From assembly GCF_964204865.1 (NCBI RefSeq), contig NC_135252.1, positions 13,537,383-13,601,382 of the forward strand: a stretch of 64,000 bases of DNA, in the 5' to 3' direction. Source of the stretch: Styela clava. Taxonomy: Eukaryota; Chordata; Ascidiacea; Stolidobranchia; Styelidae. Below, one piece after another: positions 1 to 30,413 of the stretch. Every line of letters starts with the position of its first letter. The first letter of the stretch is position 1. The notes beneath the pieces were generated by a model that saw only the letters and a program-made list of their open reading frames with translations, was not told the origin of the DNA and did not search any database. The position numbers and the translations under genes were made by a program.

Positions 1-139
1 AATACTCCAGCAGATTACCATTCCAGTTACATATAACTATCTTTCAGAAATGAATCTTATCCCAAGCTACAGTCTCTCACAGTAACTAAGCATTCATGTG
101 ACAAATTGCTCATTACTTGAAAAATAAACTTGGTTTTAC

Positions 140-18514
<18,375 letters not shown>

Positions 18515-19587
18515 TGAGTATAGATGCTGCGACTATCAAACTATTCAAGAGTCTGTGACATCAAATAAATCTATCGATGAAGATCTTAAGCCAAGTCCAA
18601 AATCTAAGTCAGTTTTGGAATTCTTTTTACATAGTTTTTATTTCCACTTCCAATTTTCTGAAAAGATTAGAATGCAGGAAAGATTAAGTTGTCTGTTATC
18701 TATATATACTGAAATTAAATAGAAAAACTCTCAACTGTATTATCCAATATGCTGCAACGTTTGGCAATTGCAGCAAATGCAATTTTGCAGCATGTTTGCA
18801 ACATCTGCAATTCATTTTTCAGCTAATTTTTGAAAATAATTTCAATCAAGTAGCAAAAATCAAGTTTGGTTTGTATTTTGAACACCTCACATAAATTAGA
18901 AAAAAATCCGAGTTAGTTTTCCGTTGATTTCAACTGAGATCGTTCCTCAACATTGTTTGACCACTTCCATCAACATATTACACAGAAAAATGTCTTTATT
19001 TTTACATTTTATGTTCAACTTTTCAAGCACAAAAAATGGGTGTGGCCGAGTAAATTTGTAATGGTTGTGAATTTACAAATAAAAATGAACAAATGAGCAA
19101 GTTTCGTCAAAAATAGAATTGATTATGATGTTTTTTCACCATTATTAATGCAAAATACCGCCATATTCATGGCACCAAGTCCCAAATTTCATTCTGATAT
19201 AACACTTCGATTCTCTCCCAAAAATGACAAATACACAACAACAAACGCAAATCTACGAGATTGATAAACTTGACCACCTTTTTGCCTGTAACTGCAATAT
19301 ATATCTATTTCACCAATTAATACGTAAGCACGCTCTGCCTGTCCAACAGGCCAGCTGAATCTGAAAAGGAACACGACCCGAAGATTTTGCTCAAAGGTAA
19401 TGAGCATTATGGGTAATGACGTAAGGGACGTTCCGTAATTGTATTTCGACTCCGCAATCATCATGATAGTAGAATTGAATGATATAACAAAAACCGAGGT
19501 AATAGAGATTTAGATGTCACTCCGACGACCCCCACTTTCTTGTTTATCACTGATGTAATATAGAATTAAATAAGATAGTCAGATAAG
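18515..19587. other. Intergenic region upstream of CHD1
   Basis: This contains the CHD1 5' leader and presumably its promoter. No TATA box at a convincing distance from the start codon, and no coding exon, were recognised. Confidence 0.5.
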
Positions 19588-19769
19588 TTAACAGACGTAA
19601 CTAAGTTTTGACACTTGCTCAGCCATTGCTTCACAAGTACGAGCTTTTATAGCCTGCACAGAACCATATTGTTTTGTAGTTTTCCATCTTATTTGAGAGA
19701 TTTTTTCTATATTTCTGTGCTTTAGACGTGAATCATTGAACTCAGAGGCTATTTTTCTTTCCAGTTTCA
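19588..19769 (-). CDS. Orphan possible terminal exon, unrecognised
   Basis: On the minus strand an acceptor-like CTGCAG precedes an open frame of about 60 codons ending in TAA at 19590-19588. The product (KLERKIASEFNDSRLKHRN at its start) is Lys/Arg- and Glu-rich and looks helical. I recognise no family, and no upstream exon was identified. It could be the last exon of a small gene divergent from C18orf32, or chance. Protein-like composition in an AT-rich background is the only support. Confidence 0.25.
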
Positions 19770-19919
19770 CTGCAGTAATTAAAATGCGCTATTGAAAATG
19801 GTAGGGCGTTCTGGCCAAAATCAGTTCTCGGTATTTCGTTGTGTGGCGACCCTTGTTTTATCTGTTAAAAGTAAATGATGTTATGTGATATTGTTTCCAT
19901 ATTTGGTATTTTGGCACTG

Positions 19920-20055
19920 AAAACACTGGGGGCGTTGTGACACTGTCGATCTGTTCTTCTAGGTGTGGCTGTTAGCGTGTGCTGTGGTTGGTTTTCGGTT
20001 GGATTCTGGTCATGAGTGTCTGTGGGAGTGCCTCTGATCTCCGATGGGTTATCAG
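19920..20055 (+). other. Possible 5' non-coding exon of the C18orf32 gene
   Basis: A G/T-rich stretch, unlike its AT-rich surroundings, ends in a good donor (ATCAG followed by GTATG at 20056). The next likely plus-strand exon is the acceptor TTTACAG just before 24058, in front of the C18orf32 ATG. A splice between them would place a short upstream ORF beginning at ATGAGTGTCTG across the main start. The left edge and the link are inference. Confidence 0.3.
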
Positions 20056-20059
20056 GTAT

Positions 20060-21789
20060 GTTTGTTTGTGGTTTTGTGACTGCGGGATGAGGATTTGTTG
20101 AATGTTTTTATGCTAGAGAGTAGGCTAATATTATTGTTTCAGTACAGTGTCATTGCAGTTATTTTAGCGATGTATTTTTGATTGTTGTCGGGGAATTAGG
20201 TATCATCAGTACTGTTCAAAGTGTTTGTTTTTGTTGTGTATATTCTCTTTTCCTGCATTGTGCTGCCTGGTACTTGTCGCTTTATTGTATGCTTGTCTGT
20301 TTGTTTGGAGTATTTGGTTGTGTTGAGATTGTTAATTAATAAATAAAATAGTATAAATTGAAGTGAATAATGAGAGGAAACTTGACGTCAGATCATATTG
20401 AAAGATATTCTGAACTTGGATAATTATTTCATAGACTGTCGGTACGCTACAGTTGGAACAATGAGAATATATTACATATACTCAATGGTTGAAATGAACT
20501 TGTTGAATTACAGGTCAAAGGAATGGGGTTCTCTTCATATCCATCACTTCACGGAGCTATAGTAATTCCTGATAGGCCTACTTAAGTGAATGGTTTAATA
20601 ACGCATTGTTTGAATTATACGTGAATTATAAACATCTAAAGAATATATAGAACGAATACGTTGATTCAAATAGTATGATATTATATAATATACCGTAAGT
20701 TTGCAATCCATTACTGAAGTTTATGAGAGTAATTCTGAACGTATGCAGAACAAAATTGCAGCAAATATAAACACCATATTTCTTATAACTCATTCTATCT
20801 GTTTAGCATTTGAAAACAAAATGAAAATTTCATTGTCATACCTCATTTAAATCAAAAATACTTTAATTATGAATCTGATTACAAAACATATTGACTGTTA
20901 ACGCCATTATATATTGTTTGTTAGTCTTTATTTGCCTTTTTTAGATGGGCCTTAAGTTTTCCTCTTCTTTTGACCAATATCATCATTTTCATATAGGATA
21001 GGATTTACATATTTATCCCGGGAGAAAAGAAAGTCGATAAGACGGTGTGGCTCATCGTGCTAAGCGTTAGGAATACGCTCGCCACCGCACCTCTGATTAC
21101 CTCTGGCAGTCCATTTATTACTCATTTGCGATTCATTTCACTAATTCCGTAAAAGAGGGAAAGAGACTACTATATTGTTATGTCATAATTATTATATGTT
21201 TAATTAATACGTCAATTAAGCATCTAATGTTAGCTGTACTGTCATTAAATTATTCAAAATGCTGAAATATTGCACGTTTTCTCGTGATTTGAATATTACC
21301 AAGCCTCAAAATCAAACCAAGATTTGTACAATCCGCACTGCCCCGGTTTTTCGTTACATGTAGGTATGATAAGCCTACGTATATTCAAACTCTATCAAGT
21401 GTATTGAAGTGTCAGAAACTTTACAATCACCTCAGTCCTTCAGCAACTTTCATTTGTTTATATCATAAGAATGCGCGGCGATCTCGGAGCACCATTTTAC
21501 AGCAACCCCAAAACAAAGAACCCAATATTAATTTATTGCATACACCTATACATTGTACGGTAATAAAACTATAGGCGTTGGCTATATAGCAACCAATCTC
21601 CGACTTTATTTATGATTTTTGAAGAATGTAAATCAGCAAAAAGGTAAACGTGAGCAAACAAGTGAAATCCAGCATGTCCCTCGAAACACGCTACTTTTGA
21701 CAAATTTTCTGCAGATCGATAAACATTGAGGCATTTTTTATAGATTTCATTTGACAATTTTTAGTTTAGTCTAACTAATTTACCTAAAA
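20060..21789. other. Intergenic or intronic AT-rich stretch
   Basis: No coding exon was seen. It contains the SINE-like copy at 21000-21125; the rest is unremarkable. Confidence 0.5.
21000..21125 (+). repeat. SINE-like repeat, best copy in window
   Basis: Starts AGGATTTACATATTTATCCC, passes through AAGTCGATAAGACGGTGTGG and CTCATCGTGCTAAGCGTTAG, and ends CACCTCTGATTACCTCTGGC. GTGGCTCATCGTGCTAAGCG resembles a tRNA A-box region. Diverged copies lie at 5935-6030 and 15720-15815. A related scrap with TAGGGATAAATGTATACAAT lies near 29495. Confidence 0.5.
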
Positions 21790-22450
21790 AAAGGATGCAA
21801 ATGGACCTTTCCCCGACCCTTGACCCCCCAAAAATCTTCCTATACTTCACCATTGCAAAATTTTCGGGGCTTATTTTAAAAATGGTTTCGCGAGTTGGTG
21901 CCTGTAAAATGGGGTATTTGTTTCAAACCATCATTATGGTTATCCGCATACCACAATATGTTTTTTAAAAGTTCCGGTAAATAATTTTAGCCTAGTCTAT
22001 CACAGCTATTTCTACACTAATTCTTGATTACTACCATTAAATTAAAAATCCTAAGAAGACAGAGTGATCATTGAATTATCTGATATTTATTTAAATTTTT
22101 GAAACACAACTGAAAACTAACGAATAGAGTTCAAAAACGCGAAAACAAGGTAATGTTTACGACCACGCCTGAAAATCTGAGTGAGAAAAGTGGGCTACAA
22201 TTGATTACTACAATTGAATTAAAAATCCTAAGAAGACAGAGTGATCATTGAATTATCTGATATTTATTTGAATTTTTGAAACACAACTGAAAACTAACGA
22301 ATAGAGTTCAAAAACGCAAAACAAGGTAATGTTTACGACCACGCCTGAAAATCTAAGTGAAAAAAGTGTCTGAGCGGATGTGAAAAGGGGGCATTGTTAC
22401 GTCACTTTTTGCATCTTGCTGATTGGCCAGTGTCACGAAGTAAACTCGGA
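21790..22450. repeat. Dispersed repeat containing a 177-bp tandem duplication
   Basis: The block from GACCTTTCCCCGACCCTTGA to TTGCTGATTGGCC matches, with divergence, the block at 47395-47830. Inside it a unit beginning GATTACTACCATTAAATTAA at 22026 recurs at 22203 with only a few differences, so the segment 22026-22368 is a recent local duplication. The copy near 47 kb has a single unit. Confidence 0.65.
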
Positions 22451-22510
22451 GAGAGTTCCATAAGGTGAACAAACTACTGATTATTACAGCAAGTGAAATA
22501 CGGTCTAGAG

Positions 22511-22872
22511 CAGGGGTTCCCAAACCGCGGGCCAAATCCGGCCCGCATAACGATTTAAAATGGCCCGCCGAGCTTGAGTGAAATAGTGTGGAAGTTAGTG
22601 CAACAGATTTTGTTTCACCTTTTTGCATTCTAGATAGCGCCAAGTGTTATGCCATTATCACACTTTAAGCACGTGTTTTTATCGTAACAATTCAATTAAA
22701 GCGTTATCTCAGTTATTCGTACCGGTATTATGATTACATAGGGCAGTAATTTAGTTATAAACCATGAAAGCTTAGACATGCCACGCACTTTCGGGCGCTA
22801 CACTCTTCCGGCCCGCGAACATCCCTCCGCTTCAAATTTTGGCCCACGGTCAATTAAGTTTGGGAACCCCTG
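22511..22872. mobile_element. Non-autonomous hAT element, 362 bp, with perfect target duplication
   Basis: Begins CAGGGGTTCCCAAACCGCGG and ends TTTGGGAACCCCTG, giving good terminal inverted repeats. It is flanked by the perfect 8-bp duplication gtctagag (22503-22510 and 22873-22880). Subterminal GGCCCGC patches are typical of the group. No transposase remains. Confidence 0.92.
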
Positions 22873-22907
22873 GTCTAGAGAATGCAAGTAGACTTAATAT
22901 TCATATA

Positions 22908-23140
22908 CCGTGTTTCGCCGAAAATTAGACCTAGTCTGAAGTTATAAATGATTTTAATATAAGTCCTCCCCTCAAAAAAGGACCTGGTAGTTTTTTTTTT
23001 AAGTAAATGGACATCAGTTTACGTGTTTTCTCCACTTTGTATTTTTTCTTTTAAGAAATGAAAATAAAAGACAACCCCCCAACATAACCTTCGAAGAAAA
23101 TTGAAATAATATACCCTGTCTTATTTTATGGGAAACACGG
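22908..23140. mobile_element. Short inverted-repeat element with CCGTGTTTC ends (copy 2)
   Basis: CCGTGTTTCGCCGAAAATTA at the left is mirrored by TTATTTTATGGGAAACACGG at the right. The interior ATGATTTTAATATAAG is shared with the copy at 46427-46796. It is 233 bp and non-coding. Confidence 0.7.
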
Positions 23141-24057
23141 CAGTTACTTAAGGTTTTATTTGATCTTTCGATTCTATAATCAGTTTTTACTCATTTGTTT
23201 TTATCAATTATTTGATTGTCTGTTATGCAAAATAAAGTTATACTTATACTAGTTGTCAATGTTTTCCAAAGCTTTTTTTGAGGTGGAAGGTCAGGGAAAA
23301 CATATACAGTATACGGTATTTTATATTATCGGTACTGTGATATAAAGTTACAGGAAGCGAAAATTATGACGTAGGTAAATATAATAGTGCCAAGTCATTG
23401 TCAAGAGAATATTGTATCGTGATAATCGATATTCGTTTTGGCCAGGCAGCACTAACTAGTACGGTAGCTTCGTTGTCAATCGATTCCTCATAACTAGAAG
23501 GCTTTAGATTAGGGGTATCAGATTTTGAGTACTGTACAGTTCCTACCTATTCAAACCTCTTCTTTGATAAATTTAAGAATTACGTATGCTATCCTACTGT
23601 ACCGGTACCGTGAAAGACTTCCCGAGCACAACTGAACGAAACGTGTGAAACAGCCCTTAGAGGCAGAATGTGAAACCACAATAATATAACGGTACCGGTA
23701 CTGAAATACAGTCTGACATTAATCTGTTAATGCTGTAATGGCTGATTAGGTATGGTACCGGTACCGTACTGAATTAACTTAGTCGAAACACCCTTTGCTG
23801 CTTCGCCTTTTCTTTGTTTGAATTCTTTTTATTTTGTTATTACAACCGTTTTTGATTAGCTGCAGTATTCAAAAACAGAATTGAAGAAGATATGATGGAC
23901 CATTTTTTAACAGAAGCAACTTTACTAGTTTGAAACAAAATGGTAATCGAGTAAGCACTCTCAAAATAAGCTTCAAAAATCAATTATGCAATGTAAAGTG
24001 TGGTATTTAAGCATAAACGCTGTATAGACATTCAGAAACAATACTTCCTATTTACAG
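23141..24057. other. Intergenic stretch rich in ACCGGT palindromes
   Basis: No gene was seen. Between about 23590 and 23775 the self-complementary motif GGTACCGGTACC and close variants occur several times. They could be simple expansion or remnants of inverted-repeat ends. Confidence 0.45.
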
Positions 24058-24093
24058 ATCAGTATTACTGTATTATCAAGTTAAAGAAGTGAA

Positions 24094-24516
24094 ATGGTTT
24101 GCATACCCTGTATTGTGATCCCTTTTTTATTATGGGTTTATCACAAGTATCTTCAACCGTTCCTGTATCCAATAATATCAAAATTCTGGACTCCAAAATC
24201 ATTGGAATCGAACTCAGAAAAATCGGGTACTACCGGTATGAAGGTGAGCACTGTTATAGTGAACGTTAACCAACTCTCCTTATTGTTCGAAACAATATTA
24301 AAAGCTGTTGACAAGCATATATAATGCTAATAAAACTATCAAGACACGTGAATGACATAATTATCAGTCTTGTCATTTTGTCTTCACCTTTCTCTAATCA
24401 ACATTCTTTATTTTCAGTGCCCAGTGACTGGAAAAACTGAAGAATCACCCCATGATAAGAATAGTACAGAAGAAACGCGAACTATAGCTGCAGGTGGTGA
24501 TAAGAAAACAGACTGA
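24094..24516 (+). CDS. C18orf32: C18orf32 / UPF0729 family small membrane protein
   Basis: Two coding exons, 24094-24243 and 24418-24516, give 82 residues; the human protein has 76. The N-terminus MVCIPCIVIPFLLWVYHKYL is nearly the human signature: a short hydrophobic segment with two Cys, then LQPFLYPIISKFW. The C-terminus is polar and ends GGDKKTD, like the Lys/Asp-rich human end. The donor is AAG/GTGAGC and the acceptor TTTTCAG. An acceptor-like TTTACAG just before 24058 shows the start codon lies in an exon with at least one further upstream exon. The family is linked to lipid droplets and the ER; its exact role is poorly known. It is tail-to-tail with TMEM161. Confidence 0.93.
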
Positions 24517-24772
24517 TGAGCTCACGTCAACTCCAATAGTGCAATACTGTACCTTTTATCATTAGTTCTTAATGTTTCTAATATTCATATGTATGTTGGT
24601 TTTAATGTAATTTAGTTGCACATATTTTTTTATCGTAATCGTCCCAGGGATACCCAAAATTGAAGTTGGAACCTATCCATATGCTAGTTGAGTGAAGGAG
24701 TAGGTTTTGGGGATTCCTATACGTCTCTATTTCATTTTAGAATAACGGTGTACACTGTAGTTTTAACGGTGT

Positions 24773-24787
24773 TTTATTGCAAATAAA
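24773..24787. promoter_or_regulatory. Adjacent convergent poly(A) signals
   Basis: AATAAA at 24782-24787 on the plus strand serves C18orf32, about 265 bp past its stop. AATAAA on the minus strand, read as TTTATT at 24773-24778, serves TMEM161, about 80 bp past its stop. The two cleavage zones would therefore overlap. Confidence 0.6.
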
Positions 24788-24856
24788 ATCAAGTCCGAGG
24801 AAAACTGTTGAAAATGGTGCAAACACTAAACACAAACGGAAAGTTTAAACAAATAT

Positions 24857-27622
24857 CTAGATAGACAAGAATCGATGATAAACTATTCCCAAGCAGCTGG
24901 CGATAAACCAACTTGTGCATAACCACCAGATCAGGAAAGAAAATATACTGCGAAACACCATCGGTGTGAACACTGCAGACATGCGTGCCAGAGAGACTCC
25001 AGCATGAGATACCATCTCAGAAAATGTAGCTCCTTCATCAAGTACATTAGCATGACTCGGACTAAAGCTAGCATAAGTAGAATTCAAGACATAATCACTC
25101 TTGATCTGCTGCCATGAGTAACCACCCATGGTCTTTAAGCACATAGTTAAAAATAGAACTGCCATGACCGGCCCTATATATTGCAAAGCAACCACACACA
25201 AGTAAAAGAAAACTCTAGCTACAGTCTTTTGAATATCAGTGTTAGTTGTCTGACCTGCCTCACGGCGCAGGTTTCTAATTTTTATGCATGCAACATTTAA
25301 ATAAGCTTGAAGATGGGTGCGAAATGCCAAAATTTTCAAGAAACACAGACTAACTATTATTATTAATCTTGCTATATCAAATTGGTGATCTGTTAAAAAA
25401 GGTTTTCGCACAGATTCAATGTCATTAGAGCCACATAATACATCCCTTGCCAGAGGTCGTACCCACATGAAAGAAATCAAAAAAGGTGTTGCAAAGTTGA
25501 TGTGAAGCAAAAGTTGAATAAGCTGGTTTCCTCTGGAGTATTTTAATCCATCTACATACATTTGAGCTGTTCTAATCCCAGGAAAAGCAAGAAGAGTACC
25601 AATAATTCCACTCAAAAATGCTACTCCAATTTTGATGATGGGTAAAGGCAGTGGAGCTGGTGCCGGGCTTGGATATACTGTTGCACCGATGGTAAGCAAG
25701 CTCGCATTCTGTGCAAAAGCATTATAAGCAGAATCTAATCCAAATTCTAGCGTCTGTTCATCAACAACTAAAACAGCCATAGATGCTACAAATGAGAAAC
25801 ATCCGAATGTTATGCAGGTTGAGAGTTCTCCGCTTTCAGACTTGAAGTACAGTTTCATAATTGAAAACAGATTTCTGTAAAATAAAATTTCATCACATTA
25901 ATCATGGCAACATAATTTTTCTATAATATGTTGTATTATAGCTGGCAATACATTGCCACTATCTTTAATCAGAACCAAAGAAAATAACATAAGTGAATCC
26001 ATTAATCTGTGTATGTAGCTAAGATTAGTTCCCATTGAAATTAAAAATTCCAGGGTCTGTATTTGAAGGGCAGTGGGGTATTGTGTATTGAACTGCAGGT
26101 TCTTTTTCATCGTCTACTTTGGATCTGTATGTGTCCATTGTATTACTAATATATTTCCTATTTTGTGCAAAGAGATTATGCTATTTCTGTTTATCTGTAT
26201 TTAATACTATATTTATAGATATATATATATAGGAGCCAAGTAACTTAACTGCAGTTAATGAATGAAAAGTAGTTGGCCTAATCAGAAGATGAATTTCATT
26301 TACTTACTTGCAGACAAAACCAATTGCTAGCAGAGACCAAACCATGGAAATATTGAACTCTGGATCAGGCTTCCACCACTCATAATAAATTTCAGTCCCA
26401 CAGTACACTATTGTTGCATAGAGGCCATAATCTACCAGCCATTCATATTCATCATATTTCCTGAGCGTATAGAGAATCAAGCATTACCTATCTATATATC
26501 GATTTAAGACTATGTGGTGCAACCGAAAGGAAATAATAATATCATGTTCAAAATTTAACATATTATGTTCACCAATATGATTATCGTTATTATCAACAAA
26601 TTCCTTGCCAAATTCAATATATCAGAAACTTAGATACTTTAAGGTAACAAAGCTATTATTAATTTTACTTCACTAATTATAATTTTAAGTAATCATAACA
26701 ATTCAGTTCTGGTTTGTTAATGATCATACCTGGAAATCCAACACTGTATCCACTGTTTTAAAAGCGTAGAAAGATAAGTAGTTGGACCCAAAAAATTTAA
26801 AAATTCTCAAATCCATTTACTCGCATGTCAGAATGTACCATTTGAAAATGTCAGAAAACTAGAAATATGCAGTTGCTATCCTGTTTTCACAACATAATTG
26901 TCATACAAAATTATTGAAAAAGTACTAAACCTTATAGGTTTCAAAAATACATACCTCAAAACCAAAGCATCAAGAACCGTGATATTCGTTGTATCCAAAG
27001 GAATGTCCACATTTTTAGGTATTTTAAACACTTCTTTTGTAGTGTTGTTCGTTTTTTCACTCGAGCGTTTGTAAGGTTGATGTCGCCTGTAAAAATTGTG
27101 TTTTATGAAGATGTTAATCCAATAACAACAAGACAATAAACTTGTGCTGCGTGATAACGAATTTCGGAATTCACATATAGCTAAATAAGTATAAACAGAT
27201 TTATTTGAATTACTATAATTCAATGGGCTAGTTCTATTTCATCAGGATATCACAGCTAAATGCAAAAATGCTCAGGCAGCCATTACTGATTTTTGTGTTT
27301 GGATATTGAACTGTACTATGACAATCATCTAGCTATCACAGTATCATGGCAATCTGATATTAGAGATATCAAAAACATCCATGACCAATAATGCATAAAC
27401 TGAAACTTACTTTTTTGTTGAATTCTTAACATCCTTTTTAGAGCGCTTGTCTGAACTCTCTTTGCCAGCTAACTTTTTTAGTTCTTCATTAGTGGGGTGA
27501 ACAAAACGATACAATCCACCACCACAGAGTATCCATCTGCCAAGGGAGTATATAGGTGTCAGTTTCTGCAAGAAACTCGCCATTATAATTGTAAAGCACA
27601 GTTGAAATCCAAAGATTGCCAT
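24857..27622 (-). CDS. TMEM161: TMEM161A/B family multipass membrane protein
   Basis: Four coding exons, 27411-27622, 26955-27086, 26308-26460 and 24857-25874, join in phase to 504 residues; human TMEM161A and B have about 480. The N-terminus MAIFGFQLCFTIIMASFLQK and then SLGRWILCGGGLYRF, HPTNEELKKLAGK match the family start. Exon 2 supplies the conserved VDIP and VLDALVLR segments. The long last exon carries hydrophobic helices, FPGIRTAQMYVDGL, LLHINFATPFL, RTHLQAYLNVA, LKTMGGYSW and a C-terminal FRSIFSFLIWWLCTSW helix. About eight membrane segments are expected. Vertebrate relatives influence cardiac rhythm and stress survival, but the molecular role is unsettled. One gene appears to stand for the A/B pair. 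The start is the first ATG and aligns with the family start. Confidence 0.95.
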
Positions 27623-28622
27623 TTCGAGACTGTAGGTTGATGCCGACTTGGAATCAAACTTTCAAATAATAGCATCGACTTCAGGCCATTCGAATAAATA
27701 ATATATTACTAACACCCTTTCTTCGCAAAATAGATAACAACACGAAGAGGATGAAATATAACAGCAGGAGGGGACGAACGAAAGCTTTCGCACGACCCAC
27801 CGCGCGCAGCTGCCACGAGCTTTGCAGACCTTTCAAATTTTAATTGATCGCAGCACGTGCGGGGTTACGAATTGCGCGACTATTTTTTTCTATTGAAAAA
27901 ATAAAAAGAAACAATTAATCAATTCATAAGGTCCAATTCATTAATTGTATTGGACATTAAGTTGATTTCCAGCATACCATGTTGAATGTTCTATTATTAT
28001 TAATACAGTATAACAAATTTATAGTCCATGATGTATGTATATGCGCGACTAGATTCACTGACAAATCTCTTTAAACGAACTTTCCGTTCCTCATCAGTTG
28101 AGCGATTGAGAAGATATAAAATAATCATAAATTTCATTTGCCGCTAAAATGCTCAAAAAGACGCCGCTGCCCATGACATACAGTTTAACTTGCAAATAAA
28201 TACTCACAACTATATTCCCGACTTGTCAAGCATGGCCGTTTTATCAGAGCCATTATGGCTATGGTTTAATCACGGTCGCTAAATATTCTTCCGATTCAAC
28301 AGTCGCTGTGCTGAATTGTAATGGAGGAGTAAAGAAAAAAATCACCGCCGATTTTAAATTAGATTTTAGATGGACCGCCTAGCCTAGATCGGGGATGATG
28401 AACCGTTTTATTGAATTAGTCAAAAATTATATTTTTGCTGTGGAAAAGGGAAATATATACGGGTCATATTTAATCAAATGTCTGCACCGTTAAGAAACAC
28501 TAGTCTGTACCACTGAACTGAAAATACATAGCTCTGTGGTCTGCACCAATGTAAAACTTGCTGTTGCTTATTTTACGCAACTCATATAATGATATCATCC
28601 TTGTTTGGTATTGTCAATGTTG

Positions 28623-28832
28623 TTACTTATCGATCTTAAGATCGGTAAGTATATTGATAGGTATTTGTCTGTATGTATGTCTGTGTGTCTGTTAGATGCA
28701 CGCGATATCTCACGAAAGCGAGATTGAATCTGCTCCAGATTTTGCATGTGCATTCATCTTATCTCGGACCAGAAGCCTATTGATTTTGGGCGAATTATGT
28801 CGTATAATTAGCGAGTTATCAATCAATTATTG
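28623..28832 (+). repeat. Dispersed repeat, inverted partner at 45383-45580
   Basis: TTACTTATCGATCTTAAGAT, GATAGGTATTTGTCTGT, GATGCACGCGATATCTCACG, GCATTCATCTTATCTCGGAC and TATGTCGTATAATTAGCGA appear in the same order on the opposite strand near 45.5 kb. The 5' end can pair with itself (CGATCTTAAGATCG). No coding potential. Confidence 0.7.
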
Positions 28833-29981
28833 ATATAGTGATCTAGATTTTTGTAAAGCGAGAGAATTTTGAAACCCGCCGAGTGTGTGTGTGCGATGCG
28901 CAGTGCGCAAGTTACAAGAGCGGATGAATCGAAACTGCAGTTTCTGTTTTGGGGGATCCCCTAACTATCGATCGATAAGTCTTCGGTTTCCAACCGATAT
29001 TCTCGTTTAATGTCATTGGTGTAGTTTTGAGCCGCAGGACTGGAGAAATTTCTACTACTCGATTTTACGAAATTCACATGCAGATTAAATATGGCGAATC
29101 TTTTTATGGTTTCAAAAGAGTTTGGAAGAGAATTCTACTCTGAGAAAAATATATTTCGCGATCGGCTTTCAACCAGTTTTCTGTAGCCGGTAATCAAAGT
29201 CAATCAAATTTTGTTCTCCAAATTGCATTCCGTGAGAGGAAAGGAGGTCCTTTCGTTTCTATAGGGCTGGTCATTTTCGGATAATTTCAGTATCGCACGA
29301 ATATTTTTTTCGAATCGATTACTTGTAATTAAATGTGACTTTTTTTATTTTCAGAGGTCCTACCGGCACATAAATTACTGAAAACATAGAATCAAGCACC
29401 CAGTTACTTCGCTGAGCTCTTAAACACAATACGAAACATGTTTCAGCGATAACTCGGAGGTGCGAGAGGATTGCGGGACTGACTCCCTGCCGCCGTAGGG
29501 ATAAATGTATACAATCCTATCCTAACTAACTAGGAAAAACGATATGCCCGAATTGCGTTGTATGAAGGCTTCAATTAAGAAATTGTAGACTTCACCTCGA
29601 CCTTTGGCGGGCGGATAAAACAACAAGATGCATGGCTGCGATACCAAATTTTCGTCTGAACCGATTCGAAAAATTTACTATTTGATTTGAAATGCCCAGA
29701 TCTATTCGTTTCACGCACCTTTCGAAAGGGAACCATTGAAGCTAGGTAAGTTGCGAGGAATGAACAAAGCAATTAATTGTATTGTCATATCATAAACGGG
29801 GCAACATAATTTTTGCCAGTATCCCCACACCGAGATACTGACAGGTTACATAGATTGTCAGGCCTAAGGTTAGACAGGTTCAATTTCACTTTTCATCACT
29901 GGAATGTTAACATGTTCTTCATCAATTCGTGACTTTGCGGATCACCTAAAAACACAGTGGTTTTGCCATCCCTGGACAATA

Positions 29982-30003
29982 TATATATATATATATATAT
30001 ATA
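29982..30003. repeat. (TA)n microsatellite
   Basis: Uninterrupted alternating TA of about 22 bp. Confidence 0.85.
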
Positions 30004-30339
30004 GGTATTATTATAAATCATCTGTACTTCTCTTGTTTCGATTGCAACATGTCGCTCATGAAAGCAGAAACTGATGATCTAAACCTAATTCTTGTTGCAA
30101 TATGAATGTTGCATGAAGAGTCTCTTATATCAAAATTGGGGTAACCTGAATGTTAAGTTATATGTTTCTCATAACTTTCTTAAGCTATATTTAGCTTATG
30201 TCGTGTGTGGTTCTTAATATAAATCGGTGACGTAATTATAATTTGCCGATTACGCCCACCTTGTGATACAAAAAAATCAACAAAAATAAATCTGGGTATC
30301 TCCCCGAAAAAACACCACGTGGACGAAAGCAGCGAAAAG

Positions 30340-30347
30340 TATATAAA
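30340..30347 (+). promoter_or_regulatory. TATA box of the first E2 gene
   Basis: TATATAAA lies 67-74 bp before the ATG, so a transcript start near 30370 gives a short leader of about 45 nt. A CACGTG E-box lies about 25 bp further upstream. A nearby ATG at 30365, in another frame, would lie just upstream of that start. Confidence 0.5.
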
Positions 30348-30413
30348 GTCTCGTTCGTATGACAATGGCACAGAATCCCGAGACCCTCAGCATCCAACAA
30401 GCTGATCGAGCTT

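Larger units (their letters stand above)
27623..30339. other. Intergenic region between TMEM161 and the first E2 gene
   Basis: The part just upstream of TMEM161 (about 27770-27870) is richer in CG dinucleotides (CGCGCGCAGC, GCACGTGCGGGG) than its surroundings and is the likely promoter. The rest holds the dispersed repeat at 28623-28832, a SINE-like scrap near 29495 and a (TA)n run at 29982-30003. No coding exon was recognised. Confidence 0.5.
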
